From Halobacillus shinanisalinarum (GTDB lineage Bacteria > Bacillota > Bacilli > Bacillales > Halobacillaceae): DNA of 64,000 nt. This document shows, piece after piece, positions 57,007 to 64,000 of this stretch (within the stretch, counting starts at the first letter, position 1; every line of letters begins with the position of its first letter). The stretch spans positions 3,512,001 to 3,576,000 of the forward strand of contig NZ_CP095074.1 in NCBI RefSeq assembly GCF_022919835.1, read 5' to 3'. The position numbers and the translations under genes were made by a program. The notes below the pieces were generated by a model. It saw only the letters and a list, made by a program, of their open reading frames with translations. It searched no databases and was not told the DNA's origin.

Positions 57007-58449
57007 ATGGATAATCTCTTGATGTATGTAGATGGGGAATGGAAAGCTAGTCTTTCTGGTAAGACCATTGAGTTTTTGGATCCTTCAAACCAACAACCGC
57101 TTGGGACTATACCAAGAGGTGAGAAGGTTGATGTCGATACTGCCGTGTCAGCTGCAAGGAAAGCTTTTGAAAGTGAGCTTTGGCGAACCATAAAACCTCA
57201 CGAAAGAGGCTATATATTAACGGAAATGGCTAACAAAATTAGGTTCAATAAAGATGAACTAGCAAATCTCGAAACGTTAGATGTGGGAAAGCCTTTATCG
57301 CAAGCTTATTCAGACGTAGAAGCTGCGGCAAGATATTTTGAATTTTATGCAGGAGCAGCAGATAAGATAATGGGGGAAACGATTCCTATAGAGGATGGAA
57401 TCATTGATTTTACCGTTCGTGATCCGATTGGTGTTACCGCTCATATTATCCCTTGGAACTATCCGATTCAAATTAGCTCCAGAAGTACGGCAGCGGCTAT
57501 AGCCACTGGAAATACAGTGGTTCTTAAAACAGCTGAAGATACGTCACTAACAGCATTAAAACTAGCAGAGTATTTTCACGAAACCAACTTACCAAGAGGA
57601 GTCTTCAATGTCATCACTGGACTGGGTCACGAGGCAGGGGCAGCCTTGTCTACACATCCTGATGTAAACCACATTACTTTCACAGGGTCTGTGGCCACAG
57701 GTAAGCAAATTATGAAATCAGCTGCTGAAAATATTGTTCCAGTCACATTAGAGTTAGGGGGCAAGTCTCCCAATATTGTATTTGCAGACTGTAATGAAGA
57801 GGAAGCACTTAATGGTGTGGTGAGATCTATAATTCAGAACGCAGGACAAACATGTTCAGCTGGATCGAGGCTACTTATTGAAGATAACTATAAAGATAGA
57901 TTCCTTTCTTTATTAAAAGAGAAATTTAAGAAAGTTACAATTGGACCTGGCAAAGATGATTATGATTTAGGACCTATTCTATCAAAAAATCAATTTGATA
58001 AAGTCTCTTCTTTCATTGAAAAGGCTCGGGAGGAAGGAGAGGTTATAACAGGAGGGGAAAGGGTAAATATAAAAGGTTTCGAAGATGGTTATTATTTGCA
58101 GCCTACCATTATCGACCACATATCCCATGAGAGTGATATAGCTCAACAAGAGATTTTTGGTCCGGTTTTATCGGTCTTTCCATTTGAAGATGAACAAAAG
58201 GCCGTTGAGTTAGCTAATGGTACCGACTATGGGTTAGTGACCGGAATTTGGACTGAGAATATCGGGAAGGCTCACCGAATAGCAGACAAAGTTCTTGCGG
58301 GCCAATTATTTATTAATAACTATGGAGCAGGTGGAGGAATTCAAATGCCTTTTGGTGGATATAAAAGAAGTGGCTTTGGCAGAGAAAAAGGGTTGATTGC
58401 ATTGAAAAATTATACTCAATTGAAAAACGTAGCTATTAAATATAAATAG
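57007..58449 (+). CDS. Aldehyde dehydrogenase, candidate dehydropantoate dehydrogenase
   Basis: 480-residue NAD(P)-dependent aldehyde dehydrogenase. IIPWNYPIQ at the cofactor site, catalytic Glu in VTLELGGKSPNIVF, catalytic Cys in NAGQTCSAGSRLLI, EIFGPVLSVFPF and the C-terminal PFGGYKRSGFGREKG. AAAGAGAGAAAGGTG upstream. Last gene of the operon. It could oxidise aldopantoate to dimethylmalate, or malonate semialdehyde formed by the transaminase. Confidence 0.85.
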   Translation: MDNLLMYVDGEWKASLSGKTIEFLDPSNQQPLGTIPRGEKVDVDTAVSAARKAFESELWRTIKPHERGYILTEMANKIRFNKDELANLETLDVGKPLSQAYSDVEAAARYFEFYAGAADKIMGETIPIEDGIIDFTVRDPIGVTAHIIPWNYPIQISSRSTAAAIATGNTVVLKTAEDTSLTALKLAEYFHETNLPRGVFNVITGLGHEAGAALSTHPDVNHITFTGSVATGKQIMKSAAENIVPVTLELGGKSPNIVFADCNEEEALNGVVRSIIQNAGQTCSAGSRLLIEDNYKDRFLSLLKEKFKKVTIGPGKDDYDLGPILSKNQFDKVSSFIEKAREEGEVITGGERVNIKGFEDGYYLQPTIIDHISHESDIAQQEIFGPVLSVFPFEDEQKAVELANGTDYGLVTGIWTENIGKAHRIADKVLAGQLFINNYGAGGGIQMPFGGYKRSGFGREKGLIALKNYTQLKNVAIKYK

Positions 58450-58510
58450 GATAGCTATAACCTAAGACCAATATGCACTAAGATTTTTAATAGCAACTGT
58501 GGTTCTGGGT

Positions 58511-58544
58511 CTGTCTCTCAGTGCTCAAAAGCATTGGGGGACAG
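58511..58544. repeat. Hairpin after the aldehyde dehydrogenase gene
   Basis: CTGTCTCTCAGTGCT pairs with AGCATTGGGGGACAG using three G-U pairs (on the plus-strand RNA), no T-run. May be a 3'-end structure of the operon or a copy of a small repeat. Confidence 0.4.
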
Positions 58545-58655
58545 TGAGATTATCCCCTTAAAGTAGACACTTTTAGAGTGAGGGTGTTACGTTGCCTTTA
58601 AAGAGTGATGCATCGTGGCGAAACATATACTGACTGATCCCCTTTTTACAACGCA

Positions 58656-58692
58656 AAATCATAAGCCCTAATATCCTTTGGGCTTATGATTT
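58656..58692. terminator. Convergent-gap terminator
   Basis: AAATCATAAGCCC pairs perfectly with GGGCTTATGATTT; T-rich on both sides. Confidence 0.7.
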
Positions 58693-58698
58693 ACTTAT

Positions 58699-59080
58699 TT
58701 ATTCGACCTTTTCTTCAACTTGTACTTTTTCTGCAGTAGAAGGCATAAACGTAAGGGTTAACAACATGATAAGAGAAAGAGGGAACCCGACGAAAACCGG
58801 ATGTATATCGAAAGGATCCCCTGCAAACTGCCAGCCTAAAGCTAGAATAATCCCTGACCACATAGAAGCAACGCCTGCTCAATTATCGGGTTTGTCCCAA
58901 AAAAGTCCGATTAAGATGGGAGCCAAAAGGCCGGCGACAAGAATAGCTGATCCTGTCATCCAAAGTTCTACCAATCTAGGAATAGCTAGTGCCAATAGTA
59001 GAGAAAAGATCGACATAGCAATAACTATCAATCTACTTAGGAGTAATAGTCTGGAGTCTGTCTGCTCTTTTTTCATTTGA
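58699..59080 (-). pseudogene. C-terminal remnant of a sodium:solute symporter
   Basis: Reading the minus strand from about 59080: RLLLLSRLIVIAMSIFSLLL, AGLLAPILIGLFWDKPDN, an in-frame TGA at 58879-58881, then AGVASMWSGIILALGWQFAG and a tail ending VEEKVE at 58699. These are the last two to three membrane segments of an SSS-family symporter. The N-terminal 350 or so residues are gone and the frame carries a nonsense codon, so it is a true relic. It lies directly behind the APC permease gene. Confidence 0.75.
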
Positions 59081-59140
59081 GACTGGCAGCCCCAATGGTT
59101 AGGAATGGGATGAGAATATCTCACGACCAACTCATCATTG

Positions 59141-60541
59141 TCAGCTGCTTTGCCTCTTATCAGCATCAGTTGAAAGTTCCCTTTTCGTTGGTCTAGTTCT
59201 TTTAACTCCAAACCAATATAAACCAAAACCAAGTAAGCACCATCCGCCTAAGATAGCCCATTCCATTGGCCAAAGAAGTCCTGATGGCATGCCTGGAAAA
59301 TAAAAACTAATAAAGAGGGTACTTAACATAATGGCAAGTATGCCGGTTGTTTTCCAATACTTTATCTTGTAGGGGCGTATCAACTCAGGTTCTATTTTTC
59401 TGAGTTTCAAAAAGGATATGGAAACAATCAAATATCCCACAACAATTCCGACACCGCCAGCATTTACGAACCAGTTTAGAGCAGATCGGCCTAATAGTGG
59501 CGCTAAGAAAGCAAGAATGCCTAAAAAAACAATAGCGTGTGTCGGTGTTTTGTATTTAGGATGGACGTGAGCAAACCATTTAGGGATCATATCCCTAATA
59601 GCCATTGCATATAGGATACGACTTCCGCCAATTATAAAGGCGTTCCAGCTAGTGATAATACCTGCAACACCGCCTAAAACAAGAATGGTTCCGAACAGCT
59701 GACTCCTGAATAGGTTGACCATTGCGTCGGCAGTAGCAAGTTCAGTGGTCATAAGTTCAAATGGCGTTAATCCAATTGAAACACCAAAAGCAATCAGCAC
59801 GTAAAAAATGATCGATGTAATAATCGATATGATCAATATCCGGCCGATGAACTTTGGGGGGGATTTTATTTCAGAGGCTATTTGCGGAATGACATCGAAA
59901 CCGACAAATAGAAACGGGATCATCACGAGAACTGACATTATACCTCCAAAACCATTATCAAATAATGGCTGCATGTTTTCCGCATCCCCGTTCTTTATAG
60001 CACCGAAGACTAGTAATAGGCCAATCAGAACAACTATAATTGTGAAAACACTCTGAAGGATAGTTGCTGGTTTAATTCCAAAATAGTTTAGCGATGTCAG
60101 TAGAAAGGCTCCAATCGATCCGATTAATACCCAAGTAAGGTAAACATCCCATCCCCCTAATGTCCACAGATATCCTTGGTGTTCGAAGGGAATGATGAAA
60201 TCAATTACTGTTGGCAACGCTACTGCTTCAAAGGTAATAACAGATACATAGCCGAACAAGACAGCCCAGGCAGACATGAAGCTAAGTTTTTTATTAAAAG
60301 CACGTAATACAAAGACTAGACCTCCACCGGTTTCAGGAATGGCAGAAGCTAGTTCTGCATACGTAAGACCGATAAAAATAACGAGTAATCCTCCCAAAAG
60401 AAACGCTATAGCGCTTCCAGCAAATCCGGCTGTGGATATCCACTGACCGGAAAGGACAACCCATCCCCAGCCAAGCATCGCGCCCATGGAAAGGAACAGA
60501 ACATCCACCAATGACATGGACTTTGAAAAACTTTTATCCAT
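59141..60541 (-). CDS. APC-family amino acid permease
   Basis: 466 residues, about twelve to thirteen membrane segments, APC pattern with MGAMLGWGWVVLSGQW in helix 1 and YAELASAIPETGGGLVFVLR in helix 3. ATG 60541 with AAAAAGGAG upstream. Lies beside gabD and gabT on the same strand but about 300 bp downstream, with its own promoter region. May import 4-aminobutyrate or another amine; substrate not provable. Confidence 0.85.
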   Translation of the reverse strand: MDKSFSKSMSLVDVLFLSMGAMLGWGWVVLSGQWISTAGFAGSAIAFLLGGLLVIFIGLTYAELASAIPETGGGLVFVLRAFNKKLSFMSAWAVLFGYVSVITFEAVALPTVIDFIIPFEHQGYLWTLGGWDVYLTWVLIGSIGAFLLTSLNYFGIKPATILQSVFTIIVVLIGLLLVFGAIKNGDAENMQPLFDNGFGGIMSVLVMIPFLFVGFDVIPQIASEIKSPPKFIGRILIISIITSIIFYVLIAFGVSIGLTPFELMTTELATADAMVNLFRSQLFGTILVLGGVAGIITSWNAFIIGGSRILYAMAIRDMIPKWFAHVHPKYKTPTHAIVFLGILAFLAPLLGRSALNWFVNAGGVGIVVGYLIVSISFLKLRKIEPELIRPYKIKYWKTTGILAIMLSTLFISFYFPGMPSGLLWPMEWAILGGWCLLGFGLYWFGVKRTRPTKRELSTDADKRQSS

Positions 60542-60629
60542 AGTATAGACTCCTTTTTTATGATAAGTGAATATACATACTCTTTAGTGTGTCAATGTTT
60601 TAGAAAAAGCTGTGGTTCATCCCATAGAT

Positions 60630-60645
60630 CACTAATTACTTAGTG
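60630..60645. promoter_or_regulatory. Inverted repeat upstream of the APC permease
   Basis: CACTAATTACTTAGTG, 6-bp perfect arms and a 4-bp centre, about 90 bp before the permease start. A related half CACTAAAGAG lies nearer the gene. Candidate operator; nothing else seen between 60542 and 60838 apart from a small CATTCAG/CTGAATG hairpin near 60755. Confidence 0.35.
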
Positions 60646-60838
60646 TAACTATTCCTGACTGTATTACTGCGGTTACTTCTTCTTTCATCATAAACTCTTC
60701 CTTTTCGCCATTATGAATTTGTAAGCGATTTCGGTTTTCACTGTGTAACTAGACATTCAGGGACTGACTGAATGCCGTGTCATTATGCTACTATCATCCA
60801 TCTTTATACAGTGAATCTTAAACTAGAGCGATCATCTC

Positions 60839-62233
60839 TTATGACAAATTCCCGATCGATACATACTTTGTTTCTAAGTACGGCTCGATTCCTTCCGAGC
60901 CGCCTTCACGGCCAAGACCGCTTTCTTTCATGCCCCCGAAAGGTGCATGAGCAGCGGAAGGAGCCCCATCGTTCCATCCGATAATGCCAAAATCTAAATG
61001 TTCATGGAAGAACGTACCTACTCTATAATCATTCGTAAAGAAATAGGCGGCAAGTCCAAAGGGAGTACTATTGGCAATCGTCACAGCTTGCTCATTTTCT
61101 TGATAGGTTGTAATCGGGATCACTGGTCCGAACGTTTCTTCATGCATGATCTTCATGTTCACATCTACATTTTTCAAAATAGTTGGATGAACGAAGAAGC
61201 AGCCTCTTTCCTTATTAGACTGATAGTGATTACCGTACAGCACTTCAGCCCCTTTATCAATCGCATCATTGACCTGGGACACAATTTTATCAAAGCCCTG
61301 TTCATTAATCACGGGTCCTACTTGGGTATCTTTCTCCAGTCCATCGCCCACTTTTAATTTGCGTACTTCGTTCGTTAATTTTTCTGCGTATTCTTCTGCA
61401 ATCCTTTCATGAACAAGGACTCGGTTGACGCAGATACATGTTTGCCCGGCATTTCTAAATTTGGAAGCGATAGTTTGCTCAACGGCCAGATTAAGATCAG
61501 CATCCTCGGCGATGATCAGCGGCGCGTGACCACCTAATTCCATGGAAACATGCTTCACCGTATCTGTACTGTTTTTAATTAGTAACTTTCCAACAGGTGT
61601 AGAACCAGTGAACGTCAATTTTCTTACATATTCACTGTCTGTAAATAGGGGACCAACTTCACTGCCGAAGCCATTGACGCATTGCAACACATCAGACGGG
61701 ATACCAGTCTCATGAGCAAGTTCGATTAATCTTATCGTAGTTAAGGGTGTTTCTTCTGCCGGTTTGATGACAAAAGTACAGCCGGCAGCCAAAGCTGGCG
61801 CGGCCTTCCTTGTCATCATGGCTGCAGGGAAGTTCCATGGGGTAATGGCTGCAACTAATCCTACGGGCTGCTTGCTTACGATAATTCGCTTTGATTCAGA
61901 ATGGGTGGGAACCGTACGTCCATATACTCGTTTGGCTTCTTCCGCATACCAATCAATGTAACTTGCGGCATAGTCGACCTCACCGAGCGATTCCTTGATA
62001 GGTTTTCCACTTTCTAGTGTCATAAGCTCTGCGATTTCTTCTTTATTTTCCTTTACCTTTCGTGACCAATCCTGTAACAATCTTGAACGTTCATGAGCAT
62101 TTACTTTGGACCATTTTTGAAAACTTTCATAACCTTTTTTTAAGGCCTGATTTATCTCTGTTTCCGTATTTGCCTTCACTTCTTGAATGAGTTCTCCTGT
62201 TGCAGGATTTGTTACGTTGATGGATGTTGCCAT
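60839..62233 (-). CDS. gabD: NAD(P)-dependent succinate-semialdehyde dehydrogenase
   Basis: 464-residue aldehyde dehydrogenase. [15 protein letters not shown], catalytic Glu in [12 protein letters not shown], catalytic Cys in [27 protein letters not shown] and the C-terminal [15 protein letters not shown]. The Arg in the NRVLV region and overall pattern fit GabD. Oxidises succinate semialdehyde to succinate in the GABA shunt. ATG 62233 with AAAGGAGG upstream, 27 bp after gabT. Confidence 0.92.
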   Translation of the reverse strand: MATSINVTNPATGELIQEVKANTETEINQALKKGYESFQKWSKVNAHERSRLLQDWSRKVKENKEEIAELMTLESGKPIKESLGEVDYAASYIDWYAEEAKRVYGRTVPTHSESKRIIVSKQPVGLVAAITPWNFPAAMMTRKAAPALAAGCTFVIKPAEETPLTTIRLIELAHETGIPSDVLQCVNGFGSEVGPLFTDSEYVRKLTFTGSTPVGKLLIKNSTDTVKHVSMELGGHAPLIIAEDADLNLAVEQTIASKFRNAGQTCICVNRVLVHERIAEEYAEKLTNEVRKLKVGDGLEKDTQVGPVINEQGFDKIVSQVNDAIDKGAEVLYGNHYQSNKERGCFFVHPTILKNVDVNMKIMHEETFGPVIPITTYQENEQAVTIANSTPFGLAAYFFTNDYRVGTFFHEHLDFGIIGWNDGAPSAAHAPFGGMKESGLGREGGSEGIEPYLETKYVSIGNLS

Positions 62234-62260
62234 ACATTTGAACCTCCTTTAGCCATCGTT

Positions 62261-63568
62261 TTAGTCAAAAGCTTTTTCTACTATCGATAGTCCTTTTGAT
62301 AACTCTTCATCTGTAATCACAAGTGGTGCTAAAAACCGAATCACATTTCCATTTAATCCGGCAGAAAGCAGCAGTAGTCCGTGTTCGTTTGCATATTTGG
62401 TAATTTCAGCTGTTTTATGTTTATTAGGTAACTTGTTCGAACGGTTATCAACGATTTCAACCGCAGCCATGGAACCTAAGCGGCGAATTTCTCCCACGTA
62501 TTCATGCCTGTCTTGTAATTCTTTCAGTTTACATTCAATGCTCTGTCCAAGCTTTTCCGACTTTGCCAGCAAATCTTCTTCTTGGATAGCATCAATGACA
62601 GCTAATGCAGCCGCACAGGCAACAGGGTTTCCCGCATACGTTCCACCTAATTCACCTGGGTTCGCTGCATTTAAAATCTCTGTTCTGCCGACAACTCCGC
62701 TTAATGGCAAGCCAGCAGCCAATGATTTAGAAACCGTCATGAGATCAGGGGTCACATTAAAATGTTCGATTCCAAATAACTTCCCTGTTCGGCCAAAACC
62801 TGTCTGAATCTCATCGGCAACAAAGGTCATGCCATGTTCTTTACAGAAATCACTTACAAACTGAACGAATCTCTTAGGAGGAATAACAAATCCACCTTCA
62901 CCTTGAACAGGTTCCATTACTACACAGGCAACGGTTTCCGGAGCAACTGTGGCCGTGAAAAACTCTTTGAATTCTTCAATTTTTAAATCAATATATTCGT
63001 TATCAGTCAAATTCTCTGGCTTGTGATACAGATAAGGAGAGGGAGCCTGGTATAATTCCGGTGTAAATGGACCGAATCCAAATTTGTATGGTTTCACTTT
63101 ACTGGTCATACCCATGGTCAAATTTGTTCTTCCATGAAAGCCGCGAGTAAAGGATACAACAGCTTGTCTGCCGGTATATTTACGGGAAACCTTTATCGCA
63201 TTTTCTACCGCTTCAGCACCTGAATTAAACAGCATGGCCTGTTTATCAAAATCACCCGGTGTAATTTGGCATAGTTTTTCGGCTAGATTAATATACCCCT
63301 CATACATCATGACATTAAATCCTGGGTGCAAAAATTTCTCAACCTGTTTATTTACTGCTTCTGTGACCTTTGGATGACTATGGCCCACATTCAATGTTCC
63401 GATGGCCCCTGCAAAATCAATCCATTCATTTTGATTTAAATCTGTTATCGTAGCCCCTTCTGCATGGTGCGCAATATTCAGATTCCCATTACTTACCCCT
63501 TTAGGGATATATTTGTTTCGTTTATTTTGAAGTTCTTCCGTTGTCGTTAGATTAACTACTGCCATCAT
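62261..63568 (-). CDS. gabT: 4-aminobutyrate aminotransferase
   Basis: 435-residue class III aminotransferase. LFNSGAEAVENAIKVSR, MTFVADEIQTGFGRTGKLFG, PLP Lys in LMTVSKSLAAGLPLSG, GTYAGNPVACAAAL. Moves the amino group of 4-aminobutyrate to 2-oxoglutarate, yielding succinate semialdehyde for gabD. GAGGAGG ribosome binding site. Divergent from gabR. Confidence 0.93.
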   Translation of the reverse strand: MMAVVNLTTTEELQNKRNKYIPKGVSNGNLNIAHHAEGATITDLNQNEWIDFAGAIGTLNVGHSHPKVTEAVNKQVEKFLHPGFNVMMYEGYINLAEKLCQITPGDFDKQAMLFNSGAEAVENAIKVSRKYTGRQAVVSFTRGFHGRTNLTMGMTSKVKPYKFGFGPFTPELYQAPSPYLYHKPENLTDNEYIDLKIEEFKEFFTATVAPETVACVVMEPVQGEGGFVIPPKRFVQFVSDFCKEHGMTFVADEIQTGFGRTGKLFGIEHFNVTPDLMTVSKSLAAGLPLSGVVGRTEILNAANPGELGGTYAGNPVACAAALAVIDAIQEEDLLAKSEKLGQSIECKLKELQDRHEYVGEIRRLGSMAAVEIVDNRSNKLPNKHKTAEITKYANEHGLLLLSAGLNGNVIRFLAPLVITDEELSKGLSIVEKAFD

Positions 63569-63616
63569 CGAACCTCCTCGTTTTTTAAGAGTATATCGAC
63601 TAGTGTGACAATTAAT

Positions 63617-63657
63617 TGGTATACTGAAAAGAACCAGGTGGAAATTATTTATGGTAC
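63617..63657. promoter_or_regulatory. Probable GabR binding site
   Basis: TGGTAT (63617-63622) and TGGTAC (63652-63657) in direct repeat 35 bp apart, that is ATACCA-like boxes on the minus strand. B. subtilis GabR is known to bind ATACCA direct repeats between gabR and gabT. Confidence 0.55.
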
Positions 63658-63676
63658 CAGAAGGATGAGATGGCTG

Positions 63677-64000
63677 ATGATTTTTATAAAATTAAATAAA
63701 GAAAACAACTCTACTTATATCTATCAACAGATTTATGAAGAATTAAAAAAAGGCATATTAGGACAAAAAATGATTAGCAACGAAAAGCTGCCTTCGAAAA
63801 GGAATTTGGCGGAGCAATTAAATGTAAGCATTAACTCTGTCTCAAACGCCTATGAACAATTATTGGCCGAGGGATATATTTACACGATTGAAAGAAAAGG
63901 GTACTATGTCGAAAATATTACCGAGTTTATTAATCAACAAGACACGGTCAAGCCTAATTTACCAAGTGACTTAAAAGAGCATGCCAGTCATAAGGAAGGC
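63677..64000 (+). CDS. gabR: GabR, MocR-type regulator of GABA catabolism (N-terminal part)
   Basis: 108 codons visible, open at the right edge. GntR-type winged helix: YIYQQIYEELKKGILG, LPSKRNLAEQLNVSINSVSN, YEQLLAEGYIYTIERKGYYV. The PLP-binding aminotransferase-like domain expected to follow lies outside. Start ATG 63677; ATG 63665 in the same frame has its Shine-Dalgarno too close. Known role: activates gabTD with GABA and PLP and represses itself. Confidence 0.88.
   Translation, partial: MIFIKLNKENNSTYIYQQIYEELKKGILGQKMISNEKLPSKRNLAEQLNVSINSVSNAYEQLLAEGYIYTIERKGYYVENITEFINQQDTVKPNLPSDLKEHASHKEG

Noticed and set aside
58766..59080. 104-codon plus-strand frame
   Set aside because: Antisense shadow of the symporter remnant on the minus strand.
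1..64000. CRISPR arrays, rRNA, tRNA, replication or attachment sites
   Set aside because: No regularly spaced direct repeats, no cloverleaf or rRNA sequence and no integrase/att pair were recognised on reading both strands; a tRNA scan could not be run.

Overview
The window looks like chromosomal DNA of a low-to-mid-GC, endospore-former-type Bacillota, most likely a salt-tolerant Bacillaceae (Halobacillus/Oceanobacillus-like; inference). Reasons: AGGAGG-type ribosome binding sites with frequent TTG/GTG starts, S-box (SAM) riboswitches, a cre site, a B. subtilis-like Mqo, YwrD-type gamma-glutamyltransferase and GabR/GabT/GabD, and the tail of a BetA-type choline dehydrogenase at the left edge. 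No rRNA, tRNA or CRISPR array was seen. Nearly everything is catabolism and transport: about a dozen separately regulated nutrient-use modules.

Layout. 1-4.3 kb: betA tail, a membrane carrier, a relic of an M20 peptidase and an intact M20 peptidase. 4.3-16.4 kb: a LacI-controlled sugar operon matching, gene for gene, the E. coli ycj cluster (regulator, binding protein, two permeases, the QRS guloside/glucoside enzymes, GH65 phosphorylase, beta-phosphoglucomutase, GH13_18 phosphorylase) with cre and LacI-type operators. 16.5-19.5 kb: amidohydrolase plus APC permease behind a good sigma-54 promoter. 19.8-28.3 kb: accessory-looking stretch with a 1449-residue helicase-nuclease (possible phage defence), a 5-aminolevulinate-synthase-like enzyme with an EamA exporter, and a serine recombinase. 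28.3-36.7 kb: exported GH3 beta-N-acetylhexosaminidase, a 2-hydroxyacid dehydrogenase remnant, a TctCBA tricarboxylate-type transporter, gamma-glutamyltransferase and two half-size chromate-type transporters. 37-39.2 kb: mqo and a holin-like type I toxin locus. 39.2-45.3 kb: regulator, dipeptide epimerase, acetyltransferase, M20 amidohydrolase and NhaC antiporter. 45.3-49.1 kb: two divergent SAM riboswitches driving a flavin monooxygenase and a sodium symporter with a tiny accessory protein. 49.3-58.4 kb: a PucR-type regulator and a seven-gene operon. 58.5-64 kb: symporter pseudogene, APC permease, gabD, gabT and the start of gabR.

Most interesting module: the 50.8-58.4 kb operon encodes YhdT/PanF pantothenate-type uptake, an M20 amide hydrolase, an omega-aminotransferase, a short-chain dehydrogenase, an aldehyde dehydrogenase and a decarboxylating beta-hydroxyacid dehydrogenase. 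Together these match step by step the biochemically known but genetically little-defined pathway of pantothenate breakdown (pantothenate to beta-alanine plus pantoate, pantoate to aldopantoate, dimethylmalate and 2-ketoisovalerate). This is an inference from gene content and order.

A technical caution: six plus-strand genes (9903, 28355, 32363, 35552, 40764, 43812) are broken by what is in every case a one-base loss inside a run of G. This pattern points to homopolymer sequencing error rather than six independent pseudogenes, though real decay cannot be excluded from the sequence alone.
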